From the NCBI RefSeq assembly GCF_004791585.1, contig NZ_SRUU01000031.1, positions 1 through 64,000 of the forward strand: a DNA stretch of 64,000 nucleotides, written 5' to 3'. A model generated the notes under the pieces. It had not been told where the DNA came from. It made no database searches and was given only the letters and a program-made list of their open reading frames with translations. Of this stretch, positions 33,746 to 41,431 are shown piece after piece (within the stretch, counting starts at the first letter, position 1; each line of letters starts with the position of its first letter). This DNA is from Mesorhizobium sp. M1C.F.Ca.ET.210.01.1.1. GTDB taxonomy: Bacteria > Pseudomonadota > Alphaproteobacteria > Rhizobiales > Rhizobiaceae. The position numbers and the translations under genes were made by a program.

Positions 33746-34207
33746 ATGGCAGACAATGAAACGGGCATGGCCAATCCGGCCAGCGGCAACGGCAAGGGCA
33801 CGACGAGCGCCGCGCGCAACAGGGGCGCCTCGCGCCGCGGCGCGCAGTCTTCGGGCGCATCCGAGGCGGCGCTGAAGCGGCAGATCGCGGAACTGAAGCG
33901 CGAGGTGAACCGGCTCAACCGGATGCTCTCCGACCAGGCAGAGGAAGCCGCCGAGGCGGGGCATGGCTGGTTCCAGAGCGCAACCGACCGGGCCTCCGAC
34001 CTCTATAGTGGCGCATCGGATCGCGCTTCACGCGCCACCAGGCAACTGCGCAGCCAGGCGCACAGCGTGTCTGAAACGGTACAGCAGAACCCCGGCACCA
34101 TTTCAACGGCGGTCGCGATCGGCGGACTGTTCGGCGTACTGATCGGACTCGCGATCGCTAGGGGCTCGCAGCCGGAGCCCGACTGGTTCCATCGCTGGCA
34201 TCGCTAA
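33746..34207 (+). CDS. DUF883/ElaB-like membrane-anchored stress protein
   Basis: 153 aa. A basic Ser/Gly/Ala-rich N-terminus, a helical amphipathic region (ALKRQIAELKREVNRLNRMLSDQAEEAAE, then Ser/Ala-rich helices) and a C-terminal membrane helix (TAVAIGGLFGVLIGLAIARG) ending WFHRWHR. This is the ElaB/YqjD/DUF883 layout, proteins that sit at the inner membrane and, in E. coli, bind stationary-phase ribosomes. The upstream EcfG promoter fits stress induction. Confidence 0.82.
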   Translation: MADNETGMANPASGNGKGTTSAARNRGASRRGAQSSGASEAALKRQIAELKREVNRLNRMLSDQAEEAAEAGHGWFQSATDRASDLYSGASDRASRATRQLRSQAHSVSETVQQNPGTISTAVAIGGLFGVLIGLAIARGSQPEPDWFHRWHR

Positions 34208-34211
34208 AGCG

Positions 34212-34502
34212 CGAGACGGCAAAGCCGTCTCGTCGCTGTTCGCGCGGGCCTAACGGAAAAGGCGAGAGCGCGAGGCGGCTTTGCCGCCTCGTCGCTTCAT
34301 CAGCGAATACAAGGCGCGAGACGGCAAGCCGTCTCGCGCTCTGGCGGGCCTGTTCTGGCCACGGCCTGCGAGGCACGGCGACGAGACAGCAAGCCGTCTC
34401 GCGCTCTGGCGGGCCTGTTCTGGCCACGGCCTGCGAGGCACGGCGACGAGACAGCAAGCCGTCTCGCGCCCTGAGGCAGCGACGAGACAGCAAGCCGTCT
34501 CG
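34212..34502. repeat. Array of six short palindromes with a 65-bp tandem unit
   Basis: Six copies of CGAGAC(G/A)GCAAGCCGTCTCG-like hairpins lie at 34212, 34271, 34317, 34382, 34447 and 34483. Copies three to five are spaced by exactly 65 bp, and the two full 65-bp units (34317-34381, 34382-34446) are nearly identical. The second copy (34271) carries a GGCGG/CCGCC variant of the same design. The DNA lies between two plus-strand genes and holds no gene. Confidence 0.85.
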
Positions 34503-34564
34503 CGCCCTAGTCAACGGCCGGACCTTGTGGAATCATTCCGCAGTTGGAATCGCAGAGAGCGGGC

Positions 34565-34834
34565 ATGGACAAACCTGCCATGGCATCCGTCTTTCGGATG
34601 CGGCATGTGTCAGCAAGCATTTCGGGCGTTCGCAGCCTGGGCCGGGGCCAGGCGGATCCGATCTTCCACTCCAGGCCGCTCGGTGAAGCCATCCGCTTCA
34701 TCGCCGAGGGCGACGGCCAGTACGACCTCAGCGCCGTCGCCATCTCCTATGGCGACCGCTCGACGCCGCCGCTCGTCGGCGGCGAGATCAAGCAGCTCTG
34801 GAGTGAATATGGCATGCGCCTGATGGAGGCTTAG
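34565..34834 (+). CDS. Small hypothetical protein, 89 aa
   Basis: No signal, no membrane segment. Contains GEAIRFIAEGDGQYDLSAVAISYGD and KQLWSEYGMRLMEA. No family recognised. Start at 34565 chosen for the GAGAGCGGGC context; 34544 is also open. Confidence 0.5.
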   Translation: MDKPAMASVFRMRHVSASISGVRSLGRGQADPIFHSRPLGEAIRFIAEGDGQYDLSAVAISYGDRSTPPLVGGEIKQLWSEYGMRLMEA

Positions 34835-34979
34835 TCCTCGCTGGCGGCCGGCTGGCGGCTGCTTTCGCTGAGAAATCTTCGCGGTGAACCACGACTATTT
34901 ACTGGGGCTCATCTGAACTGCCTTGTTCGCGTCATGGAATTTTGCTCGGTTCGGGCGCGATTTGATTTCAGGAGGACAG

Positions 34980-35336
34980 ATGCGTTTCGAAATGCGTTTT
35001 AGCGCGGTGCTGCTCGGGGCCGCACTTCTGGCCGGCTGCACCAGCACCAAAGAAGGCCAATGGAACAGCGCGCAGGCGGCGATGCAGGGCAGCCCTGCCT
35101 TCAAGCGGCAAATCATCGCCGATTGCACCAAGCAGATCAGGTCGCGCCGCCTGGAGGACAGACAGACCGTGGCCAAGCTGATGAACGTCGGTATCGCCCG
35201 TGTTCCAGCCGCGTTCTGCAATCGGTTCTACAATGCCTGGGCAAGCGGCCGGCTTAGCTATCGTGACATTCAGGGCATCCATTCCCAGACGGCCGACAAC
35301 AGCCGCTTCGTGCGTATCCTGCAAGGCAGGGACTAG
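34980..35336 (+). CDS. Small lipoprotein, 118 aa
   Basis: AGGAGGACAG precedes the ATG. The lipobox LLAGC (after AVLLGAALLAG) is followed by a helical domain with two Cys (IADCTKQ, AAFCNRFYNA). No family recognised; a periplasmic lipid-anchored protein. Confidence 0.7.
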   Translation: MRFEMRFSAVLLGAALLAGCTSTKEGQWNSAQAAMQGSPAFKRQIIADCTKQIRSRRLEDRQTVAKLMNVGIARVPAAFCNRFYNAWASGRLSYRDIQGIHSQTADNSRFVRILQGRD

Positions 35337-35434
35337 GCGGACCGCCCGGTCCTCGCTGCAGCGGCACCAACCATCGCGCCGGATCGGAAACGCCCTTCGC
35401 GCGTTTTTATGCGAGGTCAATGGGAGGAAGCGCC

Positions 35435-35740
35435 ATGAACGTCGCCAATCTGCAACTCGAGGGCCTGCTGATGGCCGTCGCCGCAATCAACCATACGCTG
35501 GTGCGCAAGGGGGTGCTGACTGTCGAGGAGATCGACATCGCGCTGCGCAAGGCCGAAGCCGTCGAGACCGGCGAGGACCGGTCCGAGGGCATGTCGGCGT
35601 CGAGCCGCGACGCCGTCAACTTCCCGATCCGGCTGCTGGAACTCGCCAACCAGTGCCAGCCGGAGGCGGACATGCCGTCCTTCTCCAAGCTGGCGCGCAT
35701 GGTCGGGCAGATGAAGGAGCCTTACAACGACCAGATGTGA
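35435..35740 (+). CDS. Conserved-type hypothetical protein, 101 aa
   Basis: Helical N-terminal half LEGLLMAVAAINHTLVRKGVLTVEEIDIALRKAE, then a polar linker and PIRLLELANQC. GGGAGG precedes the ATG. The helix-turn pattern resembles small regulators of rhizobial genomes, but no DNA-binding motif is clear. Confidence 0.6.
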   Translation: MNVANLQLEGLLMAVAAINHTLVRKGVLTVEEIDIALRKAEAVETGEDRSEGMSASSRDAVNFPIRLLELANQCQPEADMPSFSKLARMVGQMKEPYNDQM

Positions 35741-35768
35741 GGGTGGTTTGTTAGCGATGCCCGTGCTG

Positions 35769-35805
35769 CCCCTCATCCGCCTTCTCCCCGAGAACGGGGA
35801 GAAGG
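35769..35805. repeat. Single CCCCTCATCC palindromic element
   Basis: CCCCTCATCCGCCTTCTCCC, GAGAA, CGGGGAGAAGG; the same unit as at 16997, 17111, 29993 and 30112. It lies between two convergent genes and could also act as a weak bidirectional terminator. Confidence 0.75.
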
Positions 35806-35811
35806 AAAAGC

Positions 35812-36231
35812 TCACGCCCTGCCCGGCCAGCCCTGGGGCAGCGCAAGCACGCTGCCCGGCCCATGCACGGCCGCGAACAGCAGGCCGGCGGCAAACGGGA
35901 AATGCGACATGAAGGCGCCGAACTCGGCCTGCTCCGTGGCCCAGTGCGACGGGCCGTGGAAGGCAAAGCCGAGGAAGGTGACATAGACCGCGCCGATCAG
36001 CGCCGCCGGGGTCAGGAAGGCGCCGGTCAGGAAGGCGATCACCAGCAGCGCTTCGAGGATCGCGGCGCACCAGGCCAGGAACAGCGGGAACGGGAAACCG
36101 GCGGCGGCGATGTAGCCGGCTGTGGCGCCGATATCCATGAACTTGAAGGCCACCGCCATCGCGAACATGGCTGCGAAGATCAGGCGGGCGATGAGAATGG
36201 CGGCGGTCTGCCAGGTCGATTGCGTTTCCAC
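35812..36231 (-). CDS. DoxX family membrane protein
   Basis: 139 aa with four hydrophobic segments: LIARLIFAAMFAMAVAFKFMDI, FPLFLAWCAAILEALLVIAF, GAVYVTFLGFAFHG and FPFAAGLLFAAVHG, the DoxX four-helix pattern. A GTG at 36231 follows CGGAGGACAAAC and is preferred to the ATG at 36267. Such proteins take part in quinone or redox-linked membrane processes; the role here is unknown. Confidence 0.85.
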   Translation of the reverse strand: METQSTWQTAAILIARLIFAAMFAMAVAFKFMDIGATAGYIAAAGFPFPLFLAWCAAILEALLVIAFLTGAFLTPAALIGAVYVTFLGFAFHGPSHWATEQAEFGAFMSHFPFAAGLLFAAVHGPGSVLALPQGWPGRA

Positions 36232-36340
36232 GTTTGTCCTCCGGTTGAAGCGGTTGATGTGCTTCAAGGACGGACGAGGCGCGATGGTTCCGACAGGGGG
36301 GTGGGAAAAATGTTTAGCTAGGCGGGAAAACGGGCGGCGC

Positions 36341-36398
36341 CGGCGGGACAGCGCCCCCCTCTGTCCTGCCCGACATCTCCCCCACTTCGGGGGAGATC
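36341..36398. repeat. GACAGCGCCCCCCTCTGTC-type dispersed repeat
   Basis: Nearly identical to 32311-32385, here intergenic between the DoxX and tryptophan-dioxygenase-like genes. A following segment (GGCGATTGGCGAAACC near 36433) also occurs near 17081. Nothing else is seen in 36232-36532. Confidence 0.8.
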
Positions 36399-36532
36399 AG
36401 CAGCTTCGGCGCCTCGCTCCTCGTCCAACGTTGGCGATTGGCGAAACCGGGCGCGACAGCCAATCTCCATTCTTGTGAGGGAAATGGCCGGCGGGCCAGA
36501 GGGGGCGCGAAGGAACTCGGCCTTGCGACTGT

Positions 36533-37291
36533 CTAGCGCTGAGCGACCGCCTGCGGCGGATGGCTGATCGAATCCCGCACCCGACCATACTCGGCGCCCC
36601 AGCGGTCGGTCATGTCGCAGCGTATGTCCCAGAGCTCGGGGAAGAAGCGGTGGCGAGCGCCGCCTTCCAGGATTTCCACCGGCCGGCCCTTCAGCGACTT
36701 CGAGCCGAGGCCGATCGAGCGGTGGATAAGATAGAGGTGGTTGGCGCGGAATTTCTGGAACAGCTCGTCGAACTCGATCAGCGCCTCGGCCACGACATAG
36801 GCGTCGCCATGGTCGTAATGGGCGTCGTAGATGTCCGCGACGGAGAGCTCGCGGCTATCGAGATAGGCGTGCTTGAAGGCCCGCCAGAGGTCCGGCGGCA
36901 GGCGCAGGATGAACTTGAAGCCCGGGGATTCCTGGCCGCTGCCGTTGCCGAGCTCGAGGCGGACCTGCTGGTATTCCTTGGGCGACATGGTTTCCAGCAC
37001 ATCGAGCTGCGCCGTCATCAGCCGCATCAGCCGGTGGACGCGGCCCATCAGCGTGACGACGCGGTGCGTGTCCTGCTTTTCCAGATAGTCGAGCACGTCG
37101 ACCAGCGTGTAGGCGATGAGCTTCATCCACAGCTCCTCGACTTGGTGCACGATCTGGAACTGCAGCTCGTCCGCATTGACCATCTCGGCCAGCGGCTTCT
37201 GGCAGGAAAGCAATTGGTCGCATTTCAGGTAGACGCCGTAATCGCGCATCTCGGGGGCCTCGATGCGGGTGTGGTAATCCGATTTGTCCAT
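36533..37291 (-). CDS. Tryptophan 2,3-dioxygenase-like hemoprotein (atypical)
   Basis: 252 aa. It keeps the family core YGVYLKCDQLLSCQKPL and FQIVHQVEELWMKL with the distal-pocket Phe45/His49, and the late NHLYLIHRSIG region containing the likely proximal His. The substrate-carboxylate sites look changed: the region equal to SxxYR of bacterial TDO reads SPGFK (Lys125), and the GTGGS loop is replaced by SLKGRP. It may still oxidise indoles but perhaps not L-tryptophan. GAGGAGACGAGCC precedes the ATG. It is divergent from an Lrp/AsnC regulator. Confidence 0.85.
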   Translation of the reverse strand: MDKSDYHTRIEAPEMRDYGVYLKCDQLLSCQKPLAEMVNADELQFQIVHQVEELWMKLIAYTLVDVLDYLEKQDTHRVVTLMGRVHRLMRLMTAQLDVLETMSPKEYQQVRLELGNGSGQESPGFKFILRLPPDLWRAFKHAYLDSRELSVADIYDAHYDHGDAYVVAEALIEFDELFQKFRANHLYLIHRSIGLGSKSLKGRPVEILEGGARHRFFPELWDIRCDMTDRWGAEYGRVRDSISHPPQAVAQR

Positions 37292-37432
37292 GGCTCGTCT
37301 CCTCGGGCGGGCTTCGTTCGACAGATGGCCAAGGATAGCGCTTCCGGCTTGAACATTGTTCCTTTCTGTTATCCAATCTGCCAAAAATGGAGTACGATTC
37401 ATCATAATTCAGACGATTTTGGAGAACGAAAA

Positions 37433-37903
37433 ATGCTGGATAACATCGACCGCAGGATCGTAGCCGCGCTCGAACGCGATGCACGCATCTCCTTCGGCGA
37501 ACTCGCCGAAGAGGTTGGCCTGAGCAAGACGCCGTGCTGGAAGCGGGTCAAGGCGCTGCAAGAGGCCGGCGTCATCCGCGGCTACTCCACCCGTATCGAT
37601 CCGGCCGCGATCGGCTTCGGCATCGAGGCCTTCATCCAGGTGTCGATCGACTTCGAGGTTTCGGATGCCTTCGAGGCGGCGGTGAAGAAGCATCCGCTGA
37701 TCCGCCGCTGCTACGCCACGACCGGCGAGGCCGACTATCTCCTGCAGGTCGTCACCGTCGACATGAGGGCGCTGGACAGGATGCTGCGCGCGGAGCTCAG
37801 CCGGCTGCCCGGCGTGCGCCACACCGTGACCTCGATGGCGATGCGCGAGATCAAGGGCGATATCTCGTTTGCCAACGCGGCGGGGCATGCGCTGAGGGGA
37901 TAA
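37433..37903 (+). CDS. Lrp/AsnC family transcriptional regulator
   Basis: 156 aa. Helix-turn-helix at residues ~3-45 (IDRRIVAALERDARISFGELAEEVGLSKTPCWKRVKALQEAGVI) and a C-terminal RAM effector domain (VSDAFEAAVKKHPLIRRCYATTGEADYLLQVV). Divergent from the dioxygenase-like gene with a 141-bp AT-richer intergenic region, so it probably controls that gene, in the way Lrp-like regulators govern neighbouring amino-acid catabolic genes. GGAGAACGAAAA precedes the ATG. Confidence 0.93.
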   Translation: MLDNIDRRIVAALERDARISFGELAEEVGLSKTPCWKRVKALQEAGVIRGYSTRIDPAAIGFGIEAFIQVSIDFEVSDAFEAAVKKHPLIRRCYATTGEADYLLQVVTVDMRALDRMLRAELSRLPGVRHTVTSMAMREIKGDISFANAAGHALRG

Positions 37904-37949
37904 GTCGCGCGCACCAAATGAGCCGCGGATACCGGCCGTACAGACGCCC

Positions 37950-38017
37950 CTGACTTTTTCTGGGACGGTCGAGAACCGACGTTCAACCGGTCTATAGTCA
38001 CGCGCGGGGTTACGCGG
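37950..38017 (+). promoter_or_regulatory. Promoter cassette copy 1
   Basis: CTGACTTTTTCTGGGA...AACCGGTCTATAGT, then 19 bp to the GTG start at 38018. TATAGT at 37993-37998 could be a -10. The whole block, spacing included, is almost the same as the inverted block at 41263-41330, and the similarity continues into the first ~30 codons. Confidence 0.7.
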
Positions 38018-38680
38018 GTGGCTGATATCATGTCGATCAAAACAGCTGCGGAGCCTGCCGGGCGATTGTCGGCAGGACGCTTAGGTTTCGCCTTCATGGT
38101 GAATGCCGATATCGCGCGCCGATCCTTGCCCATTCTGGCGGCGGTGCCGCTCGCATCGACCATGCTGCTACCGATGGCAGCCCGCGCGGCGCCGATCGCG
38201 CCGGAGCCGCGAGACGGATTCCACCGGCCGATCGATCGGAAGGCGCAGTTGCAGGAGGCCAAGCGCCTTCTTCTGGCGCAAAGCTCGGGCGGCAACGGTG
38301 GAAATGGCGGGAATGGTGGTATCGGCGGTAATGGCGGGAATGGTGGCAACGGCGGTAACGGCGGGAATGGTGGCAACGGCGGTTCCGCCGGCGGCAATGG
38401 TGGCGACGCTGGCGGCAATGGCGGCGAGGCCGGCGGTAATGGTGGGAACGGCGGCAATGGCGGCGGCAACGGTGGAAATGGCGGCGACGGCGGCTCAGGC
38501 GGAAACGGTGGCTCAGGCGGTAACGGCGGCTCAAGCGGCAACGGCGGCTCCGGCGGAAACGGCGGCTCAGGCGGCAATGGCGGCTCCGGCGGAAACGGCG
38601 GCGGCAGCCATCACTCCACTTTCGGCCATTCGGACGGCGGCCCGCGTTCCTGCGGAGTCTCCCAGAGATCGTCTTGCTGA
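38018..38680 (+). CDS. Gly/Asn-repeat surface or secreted protein
   Basis: 220 aa from the GTG at 38018 (ATG at 38030 also possible). N-terminal ~55 residues: a leader shared with the 149-aa protein at 40813 (SAGRLGFAFMV) and a hydrophobic signal (ILAAVPLASTMLLPMAARA). From ~residue 90 to 206 the chain is GGNGGN/GGSGGN triplet repeats, then a Cys-containing end. PGRS-like low complexity suggests an exposed fibrous protein. Repeat number may vary between strains. Confidence 0.7.
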   Translation: MADIMSIKTAAEPAGRLSAGRLGFAFMVNADIARRSLPILAAVPLASTMLLPMAARAAPIAPEPRDGFHRPIDRKAQLQEAKRLLLAQSSGGNGGNGGNGGIGGNGGNGGNGGNGGNGGNGGSAGGNGGDAGGNGGEAGGNGGNGGNGGGNGGNGGDGGSGGNGGSGGNGGSSGNGGSGGNGGSGGNGGSGGNGGGSHHSTFGHSDGGPRSCGVSQRSSC

Positions 38681-38750
38681 GGCGGCCTGACCTCAAAGCG
38701 CGTCACGCCGAAGCGGGGGCAGTGCAGCGGCAGATCGCTCGTGGACCGCG

Positions 38751-39194
38751 CTACGGGCCGGTGCGGTAGGCGAAATCGTCGATCGCGGCCTGCCAGTAAT
38801 GCTGCGTGCGGACCTCGAGGCGCGTGATGCGCCTATAGTCGGCCGCGAAGTAGACCAAGCCGTTGGCCGACAGCGCTAGTTGATCCTCATAAACCGGCTC
38901 ATCGCCCCGCCAGGCCTTGAGAATGAGCGTCTCGCCCTCAGCGTCGTCCCAGCCAGCGCCGAAATAGGCGCCCGTGAAATCGAACGGCTTGTCGCTGAGC
39001 ACCTGAGCGGGATGGCCCGAGCTGTTGTAGGCGATGAATTCGCCCGACGTGGTGGTGTTGATGTAGCCCGGGCCGGCGGTGAAGCGCTGGTGCATGGCAA
39101 CGAGATTGTACCAGTCGAGCCCGCCATAGCCTGACGGAACCTCGAACACGCCCGGTGTCGTCATCAGGTCATCAAAGCCGACGACATGCTCCAT
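38751..39194 (-). CDS. Extracellular domain frame, probable 3' part of the gene at 39172
   Basis: 147 aa: VGFDDLMTTPGVFEVPSGYGGLDWYNLV, TGAYFGAGWDDAEGETLILKAWRG, VYFAADYRRITRLEVRTQHYWQAAIDDFAYRTGP. This is a beta-rich domain of the kind seen in extracellular proteins. The frame is open above its ATG (AKGGPAEEPLP), and joins the upstream gene if one T of the TTTT at 39231-39234 is removed. It is most likely the C-terminal domain of that protein. Confidence 0.65.
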   Translation of the reverse strand: MEHVVGFDDLMTTPGVFEVPSGYGGLDWYNLVAMHQRFTAGPGYINTTTSGEFIAYNSSGHPAQVLSDKPFDFTGAYFGAGWDDAEGETLILKAWRGDEPVYEDQLALSANGLVYFAADYRRITRLEVRTQHYWQAAIDDFAYRTGP

Positions 39195-39927
39195 GGGCAG
39201 CGGCTCCTCGGCGGGTCCGCCCTTTGCCAGAAAACGTGGAGAGCACCACCGGCGCCGTGCCGGCGACCACCACGTGCCGCCGCTCAGTCGTCCCGCCGGC
39301 CGAGACGTCGACCAGCCATTCGCCGGGCGCCGCGGGCAGGCTGAAGCGCCCGTCCGGGCCGACCTTGGCTGCGGCTGTCACGCCGTCTGGCCCGGTGAGG
39401 GAAACGCGCGATCCGGCGGCGACCAGACCGCTGATCGTCAGATCCGCCGCAAGCCCGACCGGGTGCGTCGTCGTCTGGGCGATCATGTCGCCCGGCGATC
39501 CAGGCGAAACAACATAATCGCTTTCCTGCGATGCATTGCCGGTGGTGACCGAAAAACCTGGCGGCGGCACGACGCGAACGGCGTAGTGTCCGGGATCGAC
39601 AACCTCGAGATCGCGCTGGATGGCCGACATGCGGAAATTGGCGAAGCCGCTGACGTTGGTCAATCGCATGATGGTGCTGCCGTTCGGCTTGTCGAGTTCG
39701 ACGGCGACATGAGACATCGGCCGGTCGCCCAGATCGTAGACGCCGTTCCTATTGAGGTCGCGGAACACCATGAGCGACGTGTTCATCTGGCCACCTTGGA
39801 AGGAACCCCATGCACGCTTGGGATAATAGTCGTCAGCGCTGCCGGCACGGGCCGCGCCGCAGGACATGGACAGACCGATGGCCGCCGCGACGACGACGGC
39901 GCCCGAAAACACCAACCCACGCTTCAC
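39172..39927 (-). CDS. Secreted Ig-like/SdrD-type repeat-domain protein, probably frameshifted
   Basis: 251 aa as read. Signal peptide (GAVVVAAAIGLSMSCGAARAG). Then FRDLNRNGVYDLGDRPMSHVAVELD, the Ca-binding SdrD B-like/prealbumin repeat, and a second beta-sandwich (LTGPDGVTAAAKVGPDGRFSLPAAPGEWLVDVSAGG). The GTG start overlaps the HTTM stop (GTGA) and AAAGGGGA lies upstream. After the TTTT run the frame ends in a short Arg-rich tail; with one T less it continues to 38751 (391 aa). Confidence 0.75.
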   Translation of the reverse strand: MKRGLVFSGAVVVAAAIGLSMSCGAARAGSADDYYPKRAWGSFQGGQMNTSLMVFRDLNRNGVYDLGDRPMSHVAVELDKPNGSTIMRLTNVSGFANFRMSAIQRDLEVVDPGHYAVRVVPPPGFSVTTGNASQESDYVVSPGSPGDMIAQTTTHPVGLAADLTISGLVAAGSRVSLTGPDGVTAAAKVGPDGRFSLPAAPGEWLVDVSAGGTTERRHVVVAGTAPVVLSTFSGKGRTRRGAAAHGACRRL

Positions 39928-40838
39928 GAAATTTCCCCTTTGGCTGTCCCTGCCGATCCAGTCCCCTGGAGCCGCGCGATGACCTTGTCGACGGCATCGG
40001 CATCGAAATAAGCGAGATAGAGCAGCGCCATGGTGGCGCTGAACGTATAGACCGGCAGCGTCACATAGATGATGGCGTGAAAGGCCAGGCCCGGCAGGAC
40101 CAGATAGCGCCTCGCCGCACGAAACGGCAGGCCGAAGGCAAGGCAATATTCGAGCGCGACCACGGCGAACGACACGATCGCGGCGAGCCAGGCAAGGCCG
40201 GCCGGATAGTCCGAACCCGCATAATACCAGAGGAATATAGCCTCGATCCGCGCGCCGCTGAGAAAGGCGTGGTTCGTCTTGTCGAAGGCGGCGAAGAAAT
40301 AGAGCACCGAGAGCTGCACCACGATCAGCCGCAGCCCCCACAGATTGCCGCGCTCCGCCGGCGGCGGCAGGCCCGCGCGCTCGGCGCGCGTCACCGCCAG
40401 GTAGCGGTCCAGCGAATAGGAGCGGCCGCAGGGGGTGAGCGCGATCAGCAGTGCTGCGACGGCAAGCAGATAGGTATGGTGGTGGGTCCAGGGCTCGCGA
40501 CCAAGCTGGTGGCCGAAATAGGAGTACATCGCGAGCCCGATCGATCCCGTCCAGACGGCAGCGATGCGGCTGTGATAGCCGACGAAGAGCAGCACCGTGG
40601 CGACGAAGAAGCTGGCTGCCAGAAGCAGGCCGACCGGCGACTGGTCCCTATAGAGCAGCAGCTCGCCCGCCCAGCGCGACCAGAACAGCATTGCCAGGCC
40701 GATGCGGATCAAGGCGGACGAACGCGACGAGCCTTCCGTCTCGACTGCCCAGGCGACGAAGCGCGCCGCAAAAGCGTGCATCAGGCGCCAGCCGGGCCAG
40801 TCGCCGACGGCGTCAGTCGGCGCAGGCATTTTCGGCAT
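39924..40838 (-). CDS. HTTM (vitamin-K-dependent carboxylase-like) membrane protein
   Basis: 304 aa, about eight hydrophobic segments. HTTM pattern: RIGLAMLFWSRWAGELLLYRDQSP, GYHSRIAAVWTGSIGLAMYSYFG, HHHTYLLAVAALLIALTPCGRSYSLDRYL and QLSVLYFFAAFDKTNHAFLSG. The family is related to gamma-glutamyl carboxylase, but most bacterial members are of unknown activity. Start 40838 overlaps the upstream gene; 40829 or 40784 are alternatives. It is co-transcribed with a secreted beta-sandwich protein that could be its partner or substrate. Confidence 0.8.
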   Translation of the reverse strand: MPKMPAPTDAVGDWPGWRLMHAFAARFVAWAVETEGSSRSSALIRIGLAMLFWSRWAGELLLYRDQSPVGLLLAASFFVATVLLFVGYHSRIAAVWTGSIGLAMYSYFGHQLGREPWTHHHTYLLAVAALLIALTPCGRSYSLDRYLAVTRAERAGLPPPAERGNLWGLRLIVVQLSVLYFFAAFDKTNHAFLSGARIEAIFLWYYAGSDYPAGLAWLAAIVSFAVVALEYCLAFGLPFRAARRYLVLPGLAFHAIIYVTLPVYTFSATMALLYLAYFDADAVDKVIARLQGTGSAGTAKGEIS

Positions 40839-41262
40839 CGCTATGGACGATCTGCCAGCCGGCGCGCGTGGCCTGCCGCGCGCGAACGCGGATGTCGGCG
40901 CCCTGCCCGGCAGCGGCACAGAGCCGCTTGATGACGGAAGCCAGTTCGTCACGGCTTTCGATCCGCTTCAGCCCGCCGCTGCGTGAAGCGCCGAGCATCT
41001 CGAACCGATCGAGCGGGAGAAGCGCACCGTCGGGCCGGCGGATCTCGAAGGAGGCGTCGATCACGCCGAGCCCGATCGCGCTGAACATGGTCCAGGAACG
41101 CAGCAATGCCGTTCGCACCCCGAAGACCTGCTCCGCGACCGGACCGGCGACCATGAACGCGGCGATCACCATGAACGCGAAAAACCGCAAGCGCCCTGCC
41201 GACACCAGTCGGGCAGGCTGCGCACTTGCTCTGATCGAACTGATCGAAACGAAATCCGCCAC
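40813..41262 (-). CDS. Membrane-anchored protein sharing its leader with the Gly/Asn-repeat gene
   Basis: 149 aa from the GTG at 41262. The opening VADFVSI... and SAGRLRFFAFMV match the opening of the 38018 protein. One hydrophobic helix (FMVIAAFMVAGPVAEQVFG) is followed by a soluble domain (FEIRRPDGALLPLDRFEML, then DELASVIKRLCAAAGQGADIRVRAR). First gene of the HTTM operon. No family recognised. Confidence 0.65.
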   Translation of the reverse strand: MADFVSISSIRASAQPARLVSAGRLRFFAFMVIAAFMVAGPVAEQVFGVRTALLRSWTMFSAIGLGVIDASFEIRRPDGALLPLDRFEMLGASRSGGLKRIESRDELASVIKRLCAAAGQGADIRVRARQATRAGWQIVHSDAENACAD

Positions 41263-41330
41263 CCGCGCACCCCCGGCGGCAACTATAGACCGGTTCAATG
41301 CCCGTTCCAGACCATCCCAGAAAAAGTCAG
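41263..41330 (-). promoter_or_regulatory. Promoter cassette copy 2
   Basis: On the minus strand CTGACTTTTTCTGGGA...GAACCGGTCTATAGT followed by 19 bp and the GTG at 41262. Same length and order as 37950-38017. Confidence 0.7.
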
Positions 41331-41431
41331 AGCTCGACGGGGCGCGTAACCTCGATGACGATGCACAAAATCAAGGCTGCTGGCAGTTCCGAAAGGTCGG
41401 CGTGATAGAGGGGGCGCGAAGGATCGCGACC

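Noticed and set aside
34212..34502. CRISPR array
   Set aside because: The units are palindromes of ~20 bp with irregular spacing, the intervals between them are partly the same sequence, and no cas gene is present.
37735..38577. Long Pro-rich frame on the minus strand
   Set aside because: It is the mirror of the Gly/Asn triplet repeat of the plus-strand gene and has no ribosome site.
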